From the NCBI GenBank assembly GCA_028277605.1, contig JANQFZ010000013.1, forward strand, positions 110,932-174,931: DNA of 64,000 nucleotides. Direction: 5' to 3'. The position numbers were made by a program, and so were the translations under genes. The notes beneath the pieces are model-generated. The model was not told the origin of the DNA and did no database searches. It was given only the letters and a program-made list of their open reading frames with translations. Origin of the DNA: Vallitaleaceae bacterium. GTDB taxonomy: Bacteria; Bacillota; Clostridia; Lachnospirales; Vallitaleaceae. Shown piece after piece: positions 36,862 through 46,090 of this stretch. Position 1 is the first letter of the stretch; the number at the start of each line of letters is the position of its first letter.

Positions 36862-37742
36862 CTTTGATCACCAACTTTGTTCATGCATATCATCTGAATG
36901 GATACAATAAGAATGACAACAGCAGTAAGGACGATAGCTTTTGCATTTGCGTAGCCCAGCCTATTATTTATAAATGCTTCTTTATAAATATTTAATACCA
37001 TGACTTCTGATATTCTACCCGGTCCACCCCCAGTTAATGAAAATACCACATCAAATATCTTAATAGATCCTGCTAGATTTAGAAATATCCCAACCAGTAT
37101 AGTAGGAAGCATCAGTGGCAGCTGAAGGTAAAAAAAGGATTTCATGCCATTTGCACCGTCTATTTTCCCCGCCTCAATAACTGAGGTATTCACACTCTTA
37201 ATACCTGCAATAAATATCATCATGATATAGCCTAGCCCTTGCCATACGGTTACAATAACAATGGAATACAGGATTACCTTATTATCAGATAACCAATTGG
37301 TATTAAATAAATCAATGGATGTATACTTGTATATATCTGCCGAAATCTTAGTAAACATAAACTGCCATAAAAAACCAGTCACTACCAAACTTAATATGCT
37401 AGGTAGCATCAGAATTAGGCGATAAACTTTATTAAATCTTACTTCACCAGCAAGCATGAGTGCGAAAATCATGCCTAAGACATTAGTAAAAAAAATATTA
37501 AACAAAGTGAAATATAAGGTTCTTTTAATTGAATCAATAAAGAACTGATCCTTGATTAATGAAGTATAATTGCTCAGACCAATAATTTCATAGTTATGAC
37601 TAATACCCTGCCAATTGGTAAAAGAATAATAGATGCCTATCGCAAATGGAATCACAAAAAATATTGTATAAAGAGTAAGTGAAGGAGCAATAAAAATCGC
37701 TTCTTTTTGAATCGTGTTAAGTTTCCTTTTAAAAGCTAGCAA
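36858..37742 (-). CDS. CUT1 sugar ABC permease, MalF type
   Basis: This 294-residue membrane subunit has six helices. The first is AIFIAPSLTLYTIFFVIPFA, the second conserved segment is TLFNIFFTNVLGMIFALML, and the EAA loop is VIEAGKIDGANGMKSFFYLQ near residue 185. The gene starts with TTG, seven bases after GAGGTG, and I see no better ATG. It is 21 bases downstream of the LacI-type regulator and overlaps the MalG-type gene. Confidence 0.9.
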   Translation of the reverse strand: MLAFKRKLNTIQKEAIFIAPSLTLYTIFFVIPFAIGIYYSFTNWQGISHNYEIIGLSNYTSLIKDQFFIDSIKRTLYFTLFNIFFTNVLGMIFALMLAGEVRFNKVYRLILMLPSILSLVVTGFLWQFMFTKISADIYKYTSIDLFNTNWLSDNKVILYSIVIVTVWQGLGYIMMIFIAGIKSVNTSVIEAGKIDGANGMKSFFYLQLPLMLPTILVGIFLNLAGSIKIFDVVFSLTGGGPGRISEVMVLNIYKEAFINNRLGYANAKAIVLTAVVILIVSIQMICMNKVGDQR

Positions 37743-37763
37743 TAGTTAACACCTCATTTATAC

Positions 37764-38777
37764 TCAAATCCAATAATCCTCTTTGCTGTGTAAAAAATTA
37801 ATCTCATTTCTAATACTTAGTATGTCAGACTTAATCGTTTTTTTAAGCATGACATGGTCTATTAATCGCTCAGTTATGACGTAACCTTGAATATATGGAT
37901 TTTCGTTAATCGAACAAAAAACTTTTTTATTTTCCATAGCTTGTTTTATATCTTGATTGTTTTCATGGCATATGATCTTGATATTAAGATCATCAAGTTT
38001 ATCCAATAAAGTACTAGTAAGTATTTGAGAATATATATATTTTACTTCTAAATTGATAACGGTTTCTCTTAGCTTTTCTTTCGCTTGAAGAGGAGATTTT
38101 ATTCTTATAATTCTATCTGGATTGTCAATCACTTCAAGGAAACCATCCATTCTTTGCATAGAAGATATATAGTCATCTATGGTATTTACAACAAGGATCT
38201 TTTCATCTTTACTGACGGTTTCGTTTAATACATTGGCTACAAGACGCCCTGATTGAACATGGTTGCATCCTACATATTGTTTCCTAAGTCGATTGTTAAT
38301 ATCAAGACCTAGTATATAAATGGGTGCTTTTTTGTTCAATTTTCTTTTTTTGATCATTTCAGCTAGTTTTAGCTTTTCTATTGGCATGATGATGACTGCA
38401 TCAAGTTGTTCAAATAATTCCATATCATTTTCAATAGCCTTTAGCTGACTTTCATACTCAGTAGTTTTTGTTATGTTATAAGATATTTCAATTTTAAACT
38501 GAGTGTTCTTTTCAATAGCTCTTTCAATACCCTTATAGACTTGATTTAAATAGTCTTTTTGAATGGGATCTATTAGATAAGCCTTTATCTTGTACACGCT
38601 TTTCCTAGCTAGATTTCTAGCATGAGGATTGACTTCATACCCAAGTCCTTTTGAAAGTGCCAAAATCTTAGCTTTTGTCTCTTCCTTAATTTCATCTGAG
38701 CCATTCAAAGCTCTAGATACAGTAGCTCTTGATATACCTAATAAATCCGCTATGTTTTTTTGAGTTAATAATTTCAT
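37764..38777 (-). CDS. LacI family transcriptional regulator
   Basis: This 337-residue repressor has the LacI helix-turn-helix at residues 3-22 (LLTQKNIADLLGISRATVSR, with ALNGSDEI after it) and the hinge helix NPHARNLARK near residue 52. The effector-binding domain follows; AVIIMPIEKLKLAEMI near residue 130 and LVVNTIDDYISSMQRMDGFL near residue 195 are typical strands. The ATG at 38777 is preferred because AGGTGG lies six bases before it. It sits inside the sugar operon. Two copies of a TGTACGCG-type operator flank the operon promoter at 42.4 kb and are its likely targets. The inducer is probably the sugar released by the GH31 enzyme. Confidence 0.9.
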   Translation of the reverse strand: MKLLTQKNIADLLGISRATVSRALNGSDEIKEETKAKILALSKGLGYEVNPHARNLARKSVYKIKAYLIDPIQKDYLNQVYKGIERAIEKNTQFKIEISYNITKTTEYESQLKAIENDMELFEQLDAVIIMPIEKLKLAEMIKKRKLNKKAPIYILGLDINNRLRKQYVGCNHVQSGRLVANVLNETVSKDEKILVVNTIDDYISSMQRMDGFLEVIDNPDRIIRIKSPLQAKEKLRETVINLEVKYIYSQILTSTLLDKLDDLNIKIICHENNQDIKQAMENKKVFCSINENPYIQGYVITERLIDHVMLKKTIKSDILSIRNEINFLHSKEDYWI

Positions 38778-38871
38778 CTTTACCACCTTGACTTTTAGTT
38801 ATATTATCAAGATAAGTTTAGCATATATTCAACATCTCTACATCATAACTTTGATTTAAAAAATAGTTTCA

Positions 38872-38901
38872 GGGGTTCACCAGTATAAACTGAATAACCC
38901 C
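38872..38901 (-). terminator. Hairpin between GH31 and lacI-type genes
   Basis: GGGGTT (38872-38877) pairs with AACCCC (38896-38901), and an inner stem CAGT/ACTG (38881-38884, 38889-38892) closes it. On the minus strand ACTATTTTTT follows four bases later. It probably lowers expression of the regulator and transporter genes relative to GH31. Confidence 0.65.
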
Positions 38902-38980
38902 ATAGTAGTTCATATGAAAATCTCTTTAAAATCAGTAATTGATCAGATCATATTTATTAGAAATAATTCAAAAATTAAGT

Positions 38981-41002
38981 TCAATCTATATAGATTGGTA
39001 ATTCTACGCCATCTCTAAAAAAGAGTGGAATGGCATGTATTGGAGCATCTACACTGATTGTTGTACCGCCTTCGTAGGTCTGTCTAGTCTTAGCATCTGT
39101 CCACCGAGCACCTTTAGGCAGGTATACTTCTCGCTTTCTTTTGCCTTGTTCAATAATTGGAGCAACCAGCAAATCAGATCCAAACATAAACTCATCACTA
39201 ATATCAAGTACTCTTTCATCCTCATAAAAATCGAATAGTAGAGGACGCATAACAGGAGTTCCGTCTTGTGTAGCCTTCTTCATATGCTTCATGATATAGG
39301 GCTTCATTCTTTCTCTTAGTTGAATCAGTTCAGTAATAATTTCATAAGCTTGTTCTCCAAAGCTCCAAACTTCATTAGGTCCACCTGTTGTACAGTCTTC
39401 CCCATTAAAGTTATTATCATCTATCTGCTCATAGGGCAATCGATAACCATGCATTCTAAAGATAGGACAGAACACGCCATACTGAAACCATCTGATAAGC
39501 AACTCTCTAAAATCTTCTGCATCTGGGTCTCCAAATAAGAACCCGCCAATGTCTGTCGTCCACCAAGGTATACCGCACATAGAGATATTAAGTCCTGCTT
39601 TCATTTGTTTTCTAAGGCTGTCAAAAGTAGAGGCAATATCTCCAGACCATACAACGGTTCCATACTTCTGTACACCTAACCATGCACATCTTATTAAGTT
39701 GACGACCTCATTTTCATTTTCACTTTTCATACCTTCATAGAAAGTTTTGGCATAGTAATAGGGGTACAAATTACTCACTTCAAGACCATTTCCAAGATAA
39801 TATCTGACATTATCATAGTCATAAGGTCTTAGTTCTGGTTCGGCTTCATCTAACCAGAACATCCTTATTCCAGCATCATAGTAATTTTCTTTTACTTTTG
39901 ACCACAAGAATTTTCTAGCACCAGGATGTGTGGCATCATAATAGGTTTGTGGCCCCAAAAACATGAAGAAATGATTAATACCTTTTTCTGCTTTTAATGT
40001 GTAATTCTTGTTTCGCATATAATCGTAGTTTTCACTTCTTACATCTACAGTTGGCCATACGGAAACCATCAGTTTGACACCCATTTCATTTAACTCATCA
40101 ACCATAGCTTTTGGATCTGGCCAGAACTTAGGATTGAACTTCCATTCCCCCTGCTGAGTCCAGTGAAAATAATCTGCAACAATAACTGAAAGTGGTATAT
40201 TTCGTCTTTTATGTTCTCTGGCTACTTCAAGTAGTTCTTGCTGTGTTTTATATCTTAGTTTGCATTGCCAAAAGCCTAAAGCCCACTCTGGTATCATTGG
40301 AGAACGACCCGTTATATCCGTCAATCTTTCAGTAATTTCAGAAGGATTATCTCCAGCAATAACGATATAATCCATTTGTTTACAGGCTTGTGCATGCCAA
40401 TGGGTATGATTATTCCCAAACTCTACCCGACCAATGGCAGGATTGTTCCAAATAAACCCATAACCCTTACTAGATACAATGTATGGTATAGTTGACTTCG
40501 TATTCTTATGTAGCAGTTCTATCGTACTGCCTTTTAAATTAAAGCAGTCATTTGGCTCTTGTCCTAATCCATAAAAATGCTCTCCAACTACAGGCTTAAA
40601 ATATAAAGAAGTCTTAAAAGCATCACTAGATATAGCTCGATATTCTCTAGCTCTTCGTTGAGGTGCAGTTCCTTCTCTTGCATCAGGCCATGATTCACTA
40701 ATGATCATGTTATCATTATCTTTATAGTAGTTAACGGTACCATCACCTAGTATTTCAACGAGAATTTTCCCATTTCTTAAGACTGCTTTTTCATCTGTAA
40801 CTTCTATTTCAGCCTCATCACTGACTGTTGGTTCAAGTAGAGTCCAATTCAGAGTTTCATCAATTCTAAGACTGGCACAAGATCTAAATCGAATAGCATT
40901 TTTGCCATAGGGTTCAATCCATACTACTTCGCCTTCTGTTTCCCATATTATTCTTTTTCCTTTGATTACACCATCAAAGGGAGGGACACTTCCAAATATC
41001 AA
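38981..41002 (-). CDS. Glycoside hydrolase family 31 (alpha-xylosidase/alpha-glucosidase)
   Basis: This 673-residue retaining alpha-glycosidase has no signal peptide, so it acts on imported sugars in the cytoplasm. After the N-terminal beta domain (to about residue 220), the TIM barrel starts at PEWALGFWQCKLRYKTQQEL. The nucleophile Asp is in GIRMFWLDEAEPELRP near residue 390, and the acid/base Asp is in TVVWSGDIASTF near residue 457. RMHGYRLP near residue 525 is the subsite motif. FWLDEAEPE is closer to alpha-xylosidases than to maltase-type enzymes, but specificity is uncertain. The gene starts with TTG, seven bases after AAGGTG. It lies between the MFS transporter and the LacI-type gene. 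Confidence 0.92.
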   Translation of the reverse strand: MIFGSVPPFDGVIKGKRIIWETEGEVVWIEPYGKNAIRFRSCASLRIDETLNWTLLEPTVSDEAEIEVTDEKAVLRNGKILVEILGDGTVNYYKDNDNMIISESWPDAREGTAPQRRAREYRAISSDAFKTSLYFKPVVGEHFYGLGQEPNDCFNLKGSTIELLHKNTKSTIPYIVSSKGYGFIWNNPAIGRVEFGNNHTHWHAQACKQMDYIVIAGDNPSEITERLTDITGRSPMIPEWALGFWQCKLRYKTQQELLEVAREHKRRNIPLSVIVADYFHWTQQGEWKFNPKFWPDPKAMVDELNEMGVKLMVSVWPTVDVRSENYDYMRNKNYTLKAEKGINHFFMFLGPQTYYDATHPGARKFLWSKVKENYYDAGIRMFWLDEAEPELRPYDYDNVRYYLGNGLEVSNLYPYYYAKTFYEGMKSENENEVVNLIRCAWLGVQKYGTVVWSGDIASTFDSLRKQMKAGLNISMCGIPWWTTDIGGFLFGDPDAEDFRELLIRWFQYGVFCPIFRMHGYRLPYEQIDDNNFNGEDCTTGGPNEVWSFGEQAYEIITELIQLRERMKPYIMKHMKKATQDGTPVMRPLLFDFYEDERVLDISDEFMFGSDLLVAPIIEQGKRKREVYLPKGARWTDAKTRQTYEGGTTISVDAPIHAIPLFFRDGVELPIYID

Positions 41003-41142
41003 TGTATATCACCTTAACCTTTCATTTATCTCTTGATTGAACTTATGGTTCTTTATTTTAACCCAATAGATTTAATATGTACTTTTTATAGACAGATTGT
41101 ATGGTTCACACTTATCTTTGACAGAGACTATTAATTAACTAT

Positions 41143-42381
41143 CTATACATTCTTTTTCTCATAGTCATAAGGGTTATATTTCCTCGCTTTATTGATAATA
41201 ACACTAACAGACAATAATCCTGCAACACATACCATGAATAGCGCACTTGAGTAAACCACAAAATCGTATCCCATATTTTTTTGGATATGACTTGAAACTA
41301 TAGGTGCTACAATAGGTCCCAATGACCCTACTGCCAACAACATGGTAACAAGCATGCGGTTTTTATTTGGTACTTGTAGAGTACCGTATGAATTAATGAC
41401 AGCTAGTAAAGCTGAGAAACCTAAGCCAAGAAGAGCCATTAATAATGTTGTATAGTTGGCTACATTTTCACCTAAGTTGACAAATATTATAACAATAATG
41501 GCTGTGTAAACTGCCATACCTATAAGATAAAACTCTGCTCTTATTTTCTTTAAAATCCATGTTGAAGTAAATCGTCCAACACCTACAAACAACCAGAATG
41601 TTGAAAACAAAGCACCCGCTACAAGCGGATCCACACCAGCAACTTCTTGTGAATAAGGAACCAGCCAAGTTGTTAAAGAAACTTCTGACATAGAATATAG
41701 AAACACCGAAATTATAACTAGGTAAGCAACAAAAGGTATTTCCTTAAATTGCTGAGCAATGGGTTTCTCTATAGCTTTTTCTTCATCCTTCTCTTTTTTA
41801 ATATGACTCCTCTTAACTTCCACTTGAGAAAAGTCAGCAGTAAGAGCAAGAACCACGTTTATAAAAATAACTAGTGCAGTGCCTGTAAAGATAAATTTCC
41901 ATGACAAACCCATATCACTCATCAAATAAGCACCTATTATTGGAGAAAGTACCGCTCCAAGACTATAGAAAAAATTGAGCAAAGAGATATTTGAACTTCT
42001 TTCCTTACCATCATACATTGACAAAATAATAAATTGTCCTAAACTATATGCCATACCAACACCAAAGCCAAACAGTAGAAATGATAATGCGAGCATCGTC
42101 ACAGATTGTGCTGCAAAAATTGCAAATGCCCCCAAAAGCAAAAATAATCCGCTTAACATAATTGACTTTTTAATACTAATTAATTTAACGACCAATCCAG
42201 TTGTAGATATAATAAATATTGTGCTGCCTAAACTAAATATTGAAAATTGAGCTGCAACATCACCAGGTTCAATCCCTAGGTCTTGAGCAATTGGGAGGAT
42301 AATTATTCCTAGAGAACCACCGCAGAGTCCAATAAATAAAAGAAATAAAAATGCAATGATGGTAACTTGTTTGTTTTTCAT
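41143..42381 (-). CDS. MFS transporter
   Basis: This 412-residue major facilitator has 12 membrane helices with a charged central loop (HIKKEKDEEKAIEKPIAQQF) after helix six. The first helix is VTIIAFLFLLFIGLCGGSLG. The loop with residues YDGKERSS and the sixth-helix FIFTGTALVIFINVVLAL fit sugar or metabolite MFS carriers; FucP/TsgA-like is the nearest style I can suggest. The ATG at 42381 has TGGAGG seven bases before it. The longer frame upstream runs through an operator and is not coding. It is the first gene of the sugar operon, so the operon carries two uptake routes. Confidence 0.87.
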   Translation of the reverse strand: MKNKQVTIIAFLFLLFIGLCGGSLGIIILPIAQDLGIEPGDVAAQFSIFSLGSTIFIISTTGLVVKLISIKKSIMLSGLFLLLGAFAIFAAQSVTMLALSFLLFGFGVGMAYSLGQFIILSMYDGKERSSNISLLNFFYSLGAVLSPIIGAYLMSDMGLSWKFIFTGTALVIFINVVLALTADFSQVEVKRSHIKKEKDEEKAIEKPIAQQFKEIPFVAYLVIISVFLYSMSEVSLTTWLVPYSQEVAGVDPLVAGALFSTFWLFVGVGRFTSTWILKKIRAEFYLIGMAVYTAIIVIIFVNLGENVANYTTLLMALLGLGFSALLAVINSYGTLQVPNKNRMLVTMLLAVGSLGPIVAPIVSSHIQKNMGYDFVVYSSALFMVCVAGLLSVSVIINKARKYNPYDYEKKNV

Positions 42382-42411
42382 AATAGACCTCCATTTTTTG
42401 TTTATTATCAC

Positions 42412-42500
42412 AAATGTACGCGCGAACATAATTTAGGATATGTTTATATTAACATATCATTACACTTATTTCAATAACAAAATGTACGCGTGTACATTTT
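42412..42500 (-). promoter_or_regulatory. Sugar operon promoter framed by two LacI-like operators
   Basis: On the minus strand, TTGAAA (42474-42469) and TAATAT (42451-42446) are spaced by 17 bases. Upstream is a palindrome with exact 9-bp arms AAAATGTAC/GTACATTTT around GCGT (42479-42500). Downstream, near the start of transcription, is a related site TGTACGCGCGAACA (42415-42428). The two centres are 68 bp apart. The arrangement suits repression by a LacI-family dimer or looped tetramer, most likely the regulator encoded in the operon. Confidence 0.75.
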
Positions 42501-42767
42501 TCTTGTGATACTCTTTATTGCATAGCTTACCTGCTTTACAGGTCATAGGCTCTAATCCTTGCTTAGAATCATATTACTAGGAATATTTATTTACATTAAT
42601 TGCATGTCATTATAGACAACTTCATATAAGAATTGTTTGAGGTTTTAGTCAATGTATATATTGTTAATAACAAAAAAACAACAGAACCTCGGCTCTATTG
42701 TTGTTCGTTATTGTTATATTTTATTTTTCTACTAACCAACGCAGTAAGGTCAGTGTATTTTAAGTAT
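42501..42767. other. Intergenic region with a terminator-like hairpin
   Basis: A hairpin AACAACAGA...TCTATTGTTGTT (about 42678-42706) lies here with T-rich flanks on both strands. It would end transcripts from the degraded gene at 42768-43235. No other feature is seen upstream of the sugar operon operators. Confidence 0.45.
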
Positions 42768-43235
42768 TTACTGCTCATGCCAATAGGATAAATTGAGAAA
42801 CATTGTCATAATCTTTATTTGTTCCTCTAACTCTTCATTGGTTAAAATACCATAGAAATGACCATTAAATCCTCTTGCCTCTAAGCTCCATAATAAAGCT
42901 TTAAATTTAGGATATTCCTCAATGTGTTGATTCATATGCCAAATAAAATCTACTATTTTTCTATATTTAATCGTCTGCTTTTTTAATTCATCTCTAAATG
43001 TCTCTATATCTATTAATAATTCAAAAGGTCTTAAAACATCTTTACGAGAGGTATTGACATCGCAAAATCTAAACGATAGATCTTATAACTTTCACACACG
43101 ATTCTATACATTGTATGTCTCCTTGAATAAGGGGAATCTTTTATAAATGCTTCTTTCACAAAAAGTACATTTGAATACTTGAGCAACCTTTTTCATATCA
43201 TAAATTCTCTCTTCTAAGATTTCTTTTATTTCCAT
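42768..43235 (-). pseudogene. Degraded unknown gene in several frames
   Basis: A short frame from the ATG at 43235 encodes MEIKEILEERIYDMKKVAQV and ends in TAG at 43106-43104, with AAGGAT before the ATG. After that, coding signal continues in another frame (IVCESYKIYRLDF). The last 100 codons, in a third frame that opens after a TAA and has no start codon, read DVNTSRKDVLRPFELLIDIE, then FRDELKKQTIKYRKIVDFIW, then LWSLEARGFNGHFYGILTNE, ending at 42768. Together they look like one protein of about 155 residues broken by two indels. I do not recognise the family. Confidence 0.55.
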
Positions 43236-43394
43236 TGGCTCTATATCCTTTATTTTTCTTTCAAATATTATTATAATAATCTAATTAAGTATTGCATCAT
43301 CTTAAAAATCATTCTCTATGTTCTCTTTAATATAATATCTTATGTTACCTCTTATACACAACCGACTCAGTAAATAGATGAAGGTATTACAAAT

Positions 43395-43925
43395 TTAATT
43401 CTTATCTAACATATAATTCATTACAATAACAATACATTCTCTGCTTCCATATTTAATTGGCTGCGTTCTTTTAATCTCTTTATAGCCTATATGTTTCCAA
43501 TATTCTAATGCTTTTTTATTCTGTTTAACAACACCTATTCTTAACTTCTTTACTTTATTTTCATTGGCAATATCAACTATTACATCATGTATTGCCTTTC
43601 CAAGCCCTTTTCCTCTTTCACTTGGATGTAACAGCATTAGTCCGATAATCCACTCACCTTTTTCTGGATAATCATGAACCAAGTCAATGACACCTATCAG
43701 GGTTTCTTTATAATACACTCCAAAAAGGTACTTGTCATCCATGTTTTTCCCTGGAGGTAAATCTTCAAAGAACTCATTGACATCCTTTTGAGTTGCGTTT
43801 TGATTGCCTACTAAGAAAAAATAATCGTTACAATGATTAAATAGTTCTGATACTTGTTTTATATTGTCTATACTTAACTCTTTCATTAAATAAAGACTAT
43901 CATTCTGTCTTATTGTTTTATTCAT
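43395..43925 (-). CDS. GNAT family N-acetyltransferase
   Basis: This 176-residue acetyltransferase would transfer acetyl from acetyl-CoA to an unknown amine. The GNAT core is visible. YLFGVYYKETLIGVIDLVHD near residue 67 forms strands 2-3, and EWIIGLMLLHPSERGKGLGK near residue 92 holds the acetyl-CoA loop (R-G-K-G-L-G). LRIGVVKQNKKALEYWKHIG near residue 126 is the C-terminal N-x-x-A-x-x-x-Y/W-x-x-x-G-F/Y motif. TAGGAGATG lies before the ATG at 43925, preferred to the longer frame. It is probably transcribed alone. Confidence 0.9.
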   Translation of the reverse strand: MNKTIRQNDSLYLMKELSIDNIKQVSELFNHCNDYFFLVGNQNATQKDVNEFFEDLPPGKNMDDKYLFGVYYKETLIGVIDLVHDYPEKGEWIIGLMLLHPSERGKGLGKAIHDVIVDIANENKVKKLRIGVVKQNKKALEYWKHIGYKEIKRTQPIKYGSRECIVIVMNYMLDKN

Positions 43926-44094
43926 TTTCACATCTCCTATTTTAAAACAATGAATGTCTCCCATGCTATCCATAATCAGATGGGTGTATTAGCTTTTGAT
44001 AAAGAGATACTTTTCCAGTTTGCCAATATGAATTCCCAAGCCCTCCAATTAAAATCAAAGATATAAATTCTTTTCCATCATAATGAAATTTTTA

Positions 44095-45084
44095 TTACTC
44101 ATTTCCATACTGCTTTCTATATTGTCCAGCGGTCATACCAGTCCAGTTTCTAAAAGCTCTCTGAAAAGCATTCGCATCTGAATAACCTATGAGAAATGCA
44201 ATATCATCATTGGTGATACTTTTATCTTTTAGATAATTTCTTGCTAACAACTCTCTTGTATGATTAAGTTGCTTAATGAATGTTGTATTTTCTCCTGATA
44301 GTTTTCGTTGAAGCGTTCGAACACTAAGAGCAAGTTCCTTTGCAACAGACTCTATATTATCATCGCCAGCAGGTATAAGTTCAAAAAGTACACTTCTAAC
44401 CTTTGCAGAAAATGATTCATCAATTTCCATTTCTTTGATTCTTTTAGTAAACTCTGGCTCTAAGTAACTCCACATAATATTGTTTTCTGTTATGAAGGGT
44501 TCTAAGACATCTTCTAAACGAAATTCTATAATATTAAAATCTAAATGACTAGGTTTAATCCCAAAATACTGCTCAAATTCACCATGACCATAATCATAAA
44601 CTGAAGCAACTTTTATAGGCTTAATATCAAGCCCAGTTGCTTTTCTAATAATGTCTACCATAAGAACTTGTTCACCTAATACTGTAACCCTAGGCATATC
44701 TAGGCTACCATCATCAAATTCATATGTTAAGCTTAATTTTTCATCATCTGTTTCTACCTTTAGTACAAAAGGGCCAATTAATTTTTTGTATTTAGAGATT
44801 CTTTCAAAACATCGCTTGCCATCCTTTGAACACATAGCAGCGAACAAAGGAGGTACAAACATCATAATCCGATCAATATTACTATGTTCAATTATTTGCT
44901 GGTCATCCATTATACTACCAATATTATTCATAAAAAGCATATATTGCTCTTTTGTTAAAGCGTATCCATTCTTGTTCACCGCATTTATTGAAATACCTGA
45001 TTTCTTAAAAACTAACTTCACATTTAAACCTAGAGATTCTAAGTAAGTCTTATATGTTTCATCGAGCAAATAATAATTACTCAT
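44095..45084 (-). CDS. AraC family regulator with Arabinose_bd-like sensor
   Basis: This 329-residue regulator has an N-terminal domain of the PF12625 type found in OruR/VirS-like activators. It includes YLESLGLNVKLVFKKSGISI near the start and LGIKP-like YFGIKPSHLDFNIIEFRLED near residue 180. Two C-terminal helix-turn-helix motifs follow: ESVAKELALSVRTLQRKLSG near residue 250 and IAFLIGYSDANAFQRAFRNW near residue 300, ending GMTAGQYRKQYG. The ATG at 45084 is six bases after GAGGTG. It follows the SDR gene by 11 bases, so the two form an operon. The effector is probably a lipid or steroid-like metabolite, by analogy only. Confidence 0.88.
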   Translation of the reverse strand: MSNYYLLDETYKTYLESLGLNVKLVFKKSGISINAVNKNGYALTKEQYMLFMNNIGSIMDDQQIIEHSNIDRIMMFVPPLFAAMCSKDGKRCFERISKYKKLIGPFVLKVETDDEKLSLTYEFDDGSLDMPRVTVLGEQVLMVDIIRKATGLDIKPIKVASVYDYGHGEFEQYFGIKPSHLDFNIIEFRLEDVLEPFITENNIMWSYLEPEFTKRIKEMEIDESFSAKVRSVLFELIPAGDDNIESVAKELALSVRTLQRKLSGENTTFIKQLNHTRELLARNYLKDKSITNDDIAFLIGYSDANAFQRAFRNWTGMTAGQYRKQYGNE

Positions 45085-45095
45085 CCCATTCACCT

Positions 45096-45911
45096 CTATA
45101 TTCTTCGAATAATACGGTCAAACATCCTGTCTGATAAAATTCTTCTTAAAAATACAGTAGGTTTTGCCCCAAAGCCTAAAAGATATCTTGTTTTAGGTTT
45201 CCTAGCTGTTGCTGCCTTAACAATAACTTTTGATATTATTTTAGGGTCTGAGAGGCTATTACCACTATACATAGTTTTCATTCCATCAGCTACCTTTGAT
45301 GCACTCTTATAATAAGCACCACCTTTTGATGCTTTCTTTAGGTTATCTGCTGCAATTATACCCCAATCTGTTTTAATGCCTCCAGGCTCAACCAAAACAA
45401 CATCAATTCCAAACTCTTCTACCTCTAGACGCATACAATCACTGAGCGCTTCTACTGCAAATTTGGTAGCATGATACCATCCTCCAAAGGCTGTATATAT
45501 TTTCCCCCCCATTGAGGAAATGTTAATGATTCTTCCAAAGTTATGCTTTCTCATATAAGGTAACACTAATTGACTCATTCTGGCAAGTCCAAAAACATTG
45601 ACTTCAATCTGTCTTCTTGCTTCTTCCATTGAAACATCTTCTATAGCTCCGTAGGACCCGTATCCTGCATTATTAACTAATACATCAATTCTTCCTTCCT
45701 GCTTTACAATACTATCGACACAGTTTGTCATGGATGATTCTTTTGTTACATCAAGTTGAATGGTTTTGACACCTTTACTTTCCAATTCATTTAATTTTTC
45801 TACTCTTCTTGCGGCTCCATATACGATAAATCCATTATTCTTAAGTTTAATTGCAGCATCAAATCCAATACCACTACTCGCTCCAGTTACTAATGCTACT
45901 TTTTTACTCAT
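45096..45911 (-). CDS. Short-chain dehydrogenase/reductase
   Basis: This 271-residue NAD(P)-dependent oxidoreductase is of the classical SDR type. The cofactor loop is TGASSGIGFDAA (residues 9-20), followed by the strand end GAARR (residues 34-38, Arg pair suggesting NADP). NNAGYGSYG is near residue 81, and the catalytic Ser is in INISSMGG near residue 132. YHATKFAVEAL near residue 147-157 carries the Tyr-x-x-x-Lys, and VEPGGIKTDW near residue 175 follows. GGAGGAG precedes the ATG. It forms an operon with the AraC-type gene downstream. The substrate is unknown. Confidence 0.92.
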   Translation of the reverse strand: MSKKVALVTGASSGIGFDAAIKLKNNGFIVYGAARRVEKLNELESKGVKTIQLDVTKESSMTNCVDSIVKQEGRIDVLVNNAGYGSYGAIEDVSMEEARRQIEVNVFGLARMSQLVLPYMRKHNFGRIINISSMGGKIYTAFGGWYHATKFAVEALSDCMRLEVEEFGIDVVLVEPGGIKTDWGIIAADNLKKASKGGAYYKSASKVADGMKTMYSGNSLSDPKIISKVIVKAATARKPKTRYLLGFGAKPTVFLRRILSDRMFDRIIRRI

Positions 45912-46090
45912 ATTATCTTCTCCTCCATCATTTTATAGTTAACTTATAAGGTTATTATATCCTGTATAGAAAATAAATGAACTACAATGGATGCCAAATT
46001 ATATACCATATACGCCAAATAAGACCTAAAGAGTTACAGAGCATTACAAATAAAATAATCCTATCTTGCTAATTGGATTTATTACATTAG

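Noticed and set aside
42382..42429. Longer N-terminus of the MFS transporter
   Set aside because: The extension runs through the LacI-like operator at 42415-42428 and the likely transcription start. The ATG at 42381 has a proper ribosome binding site.
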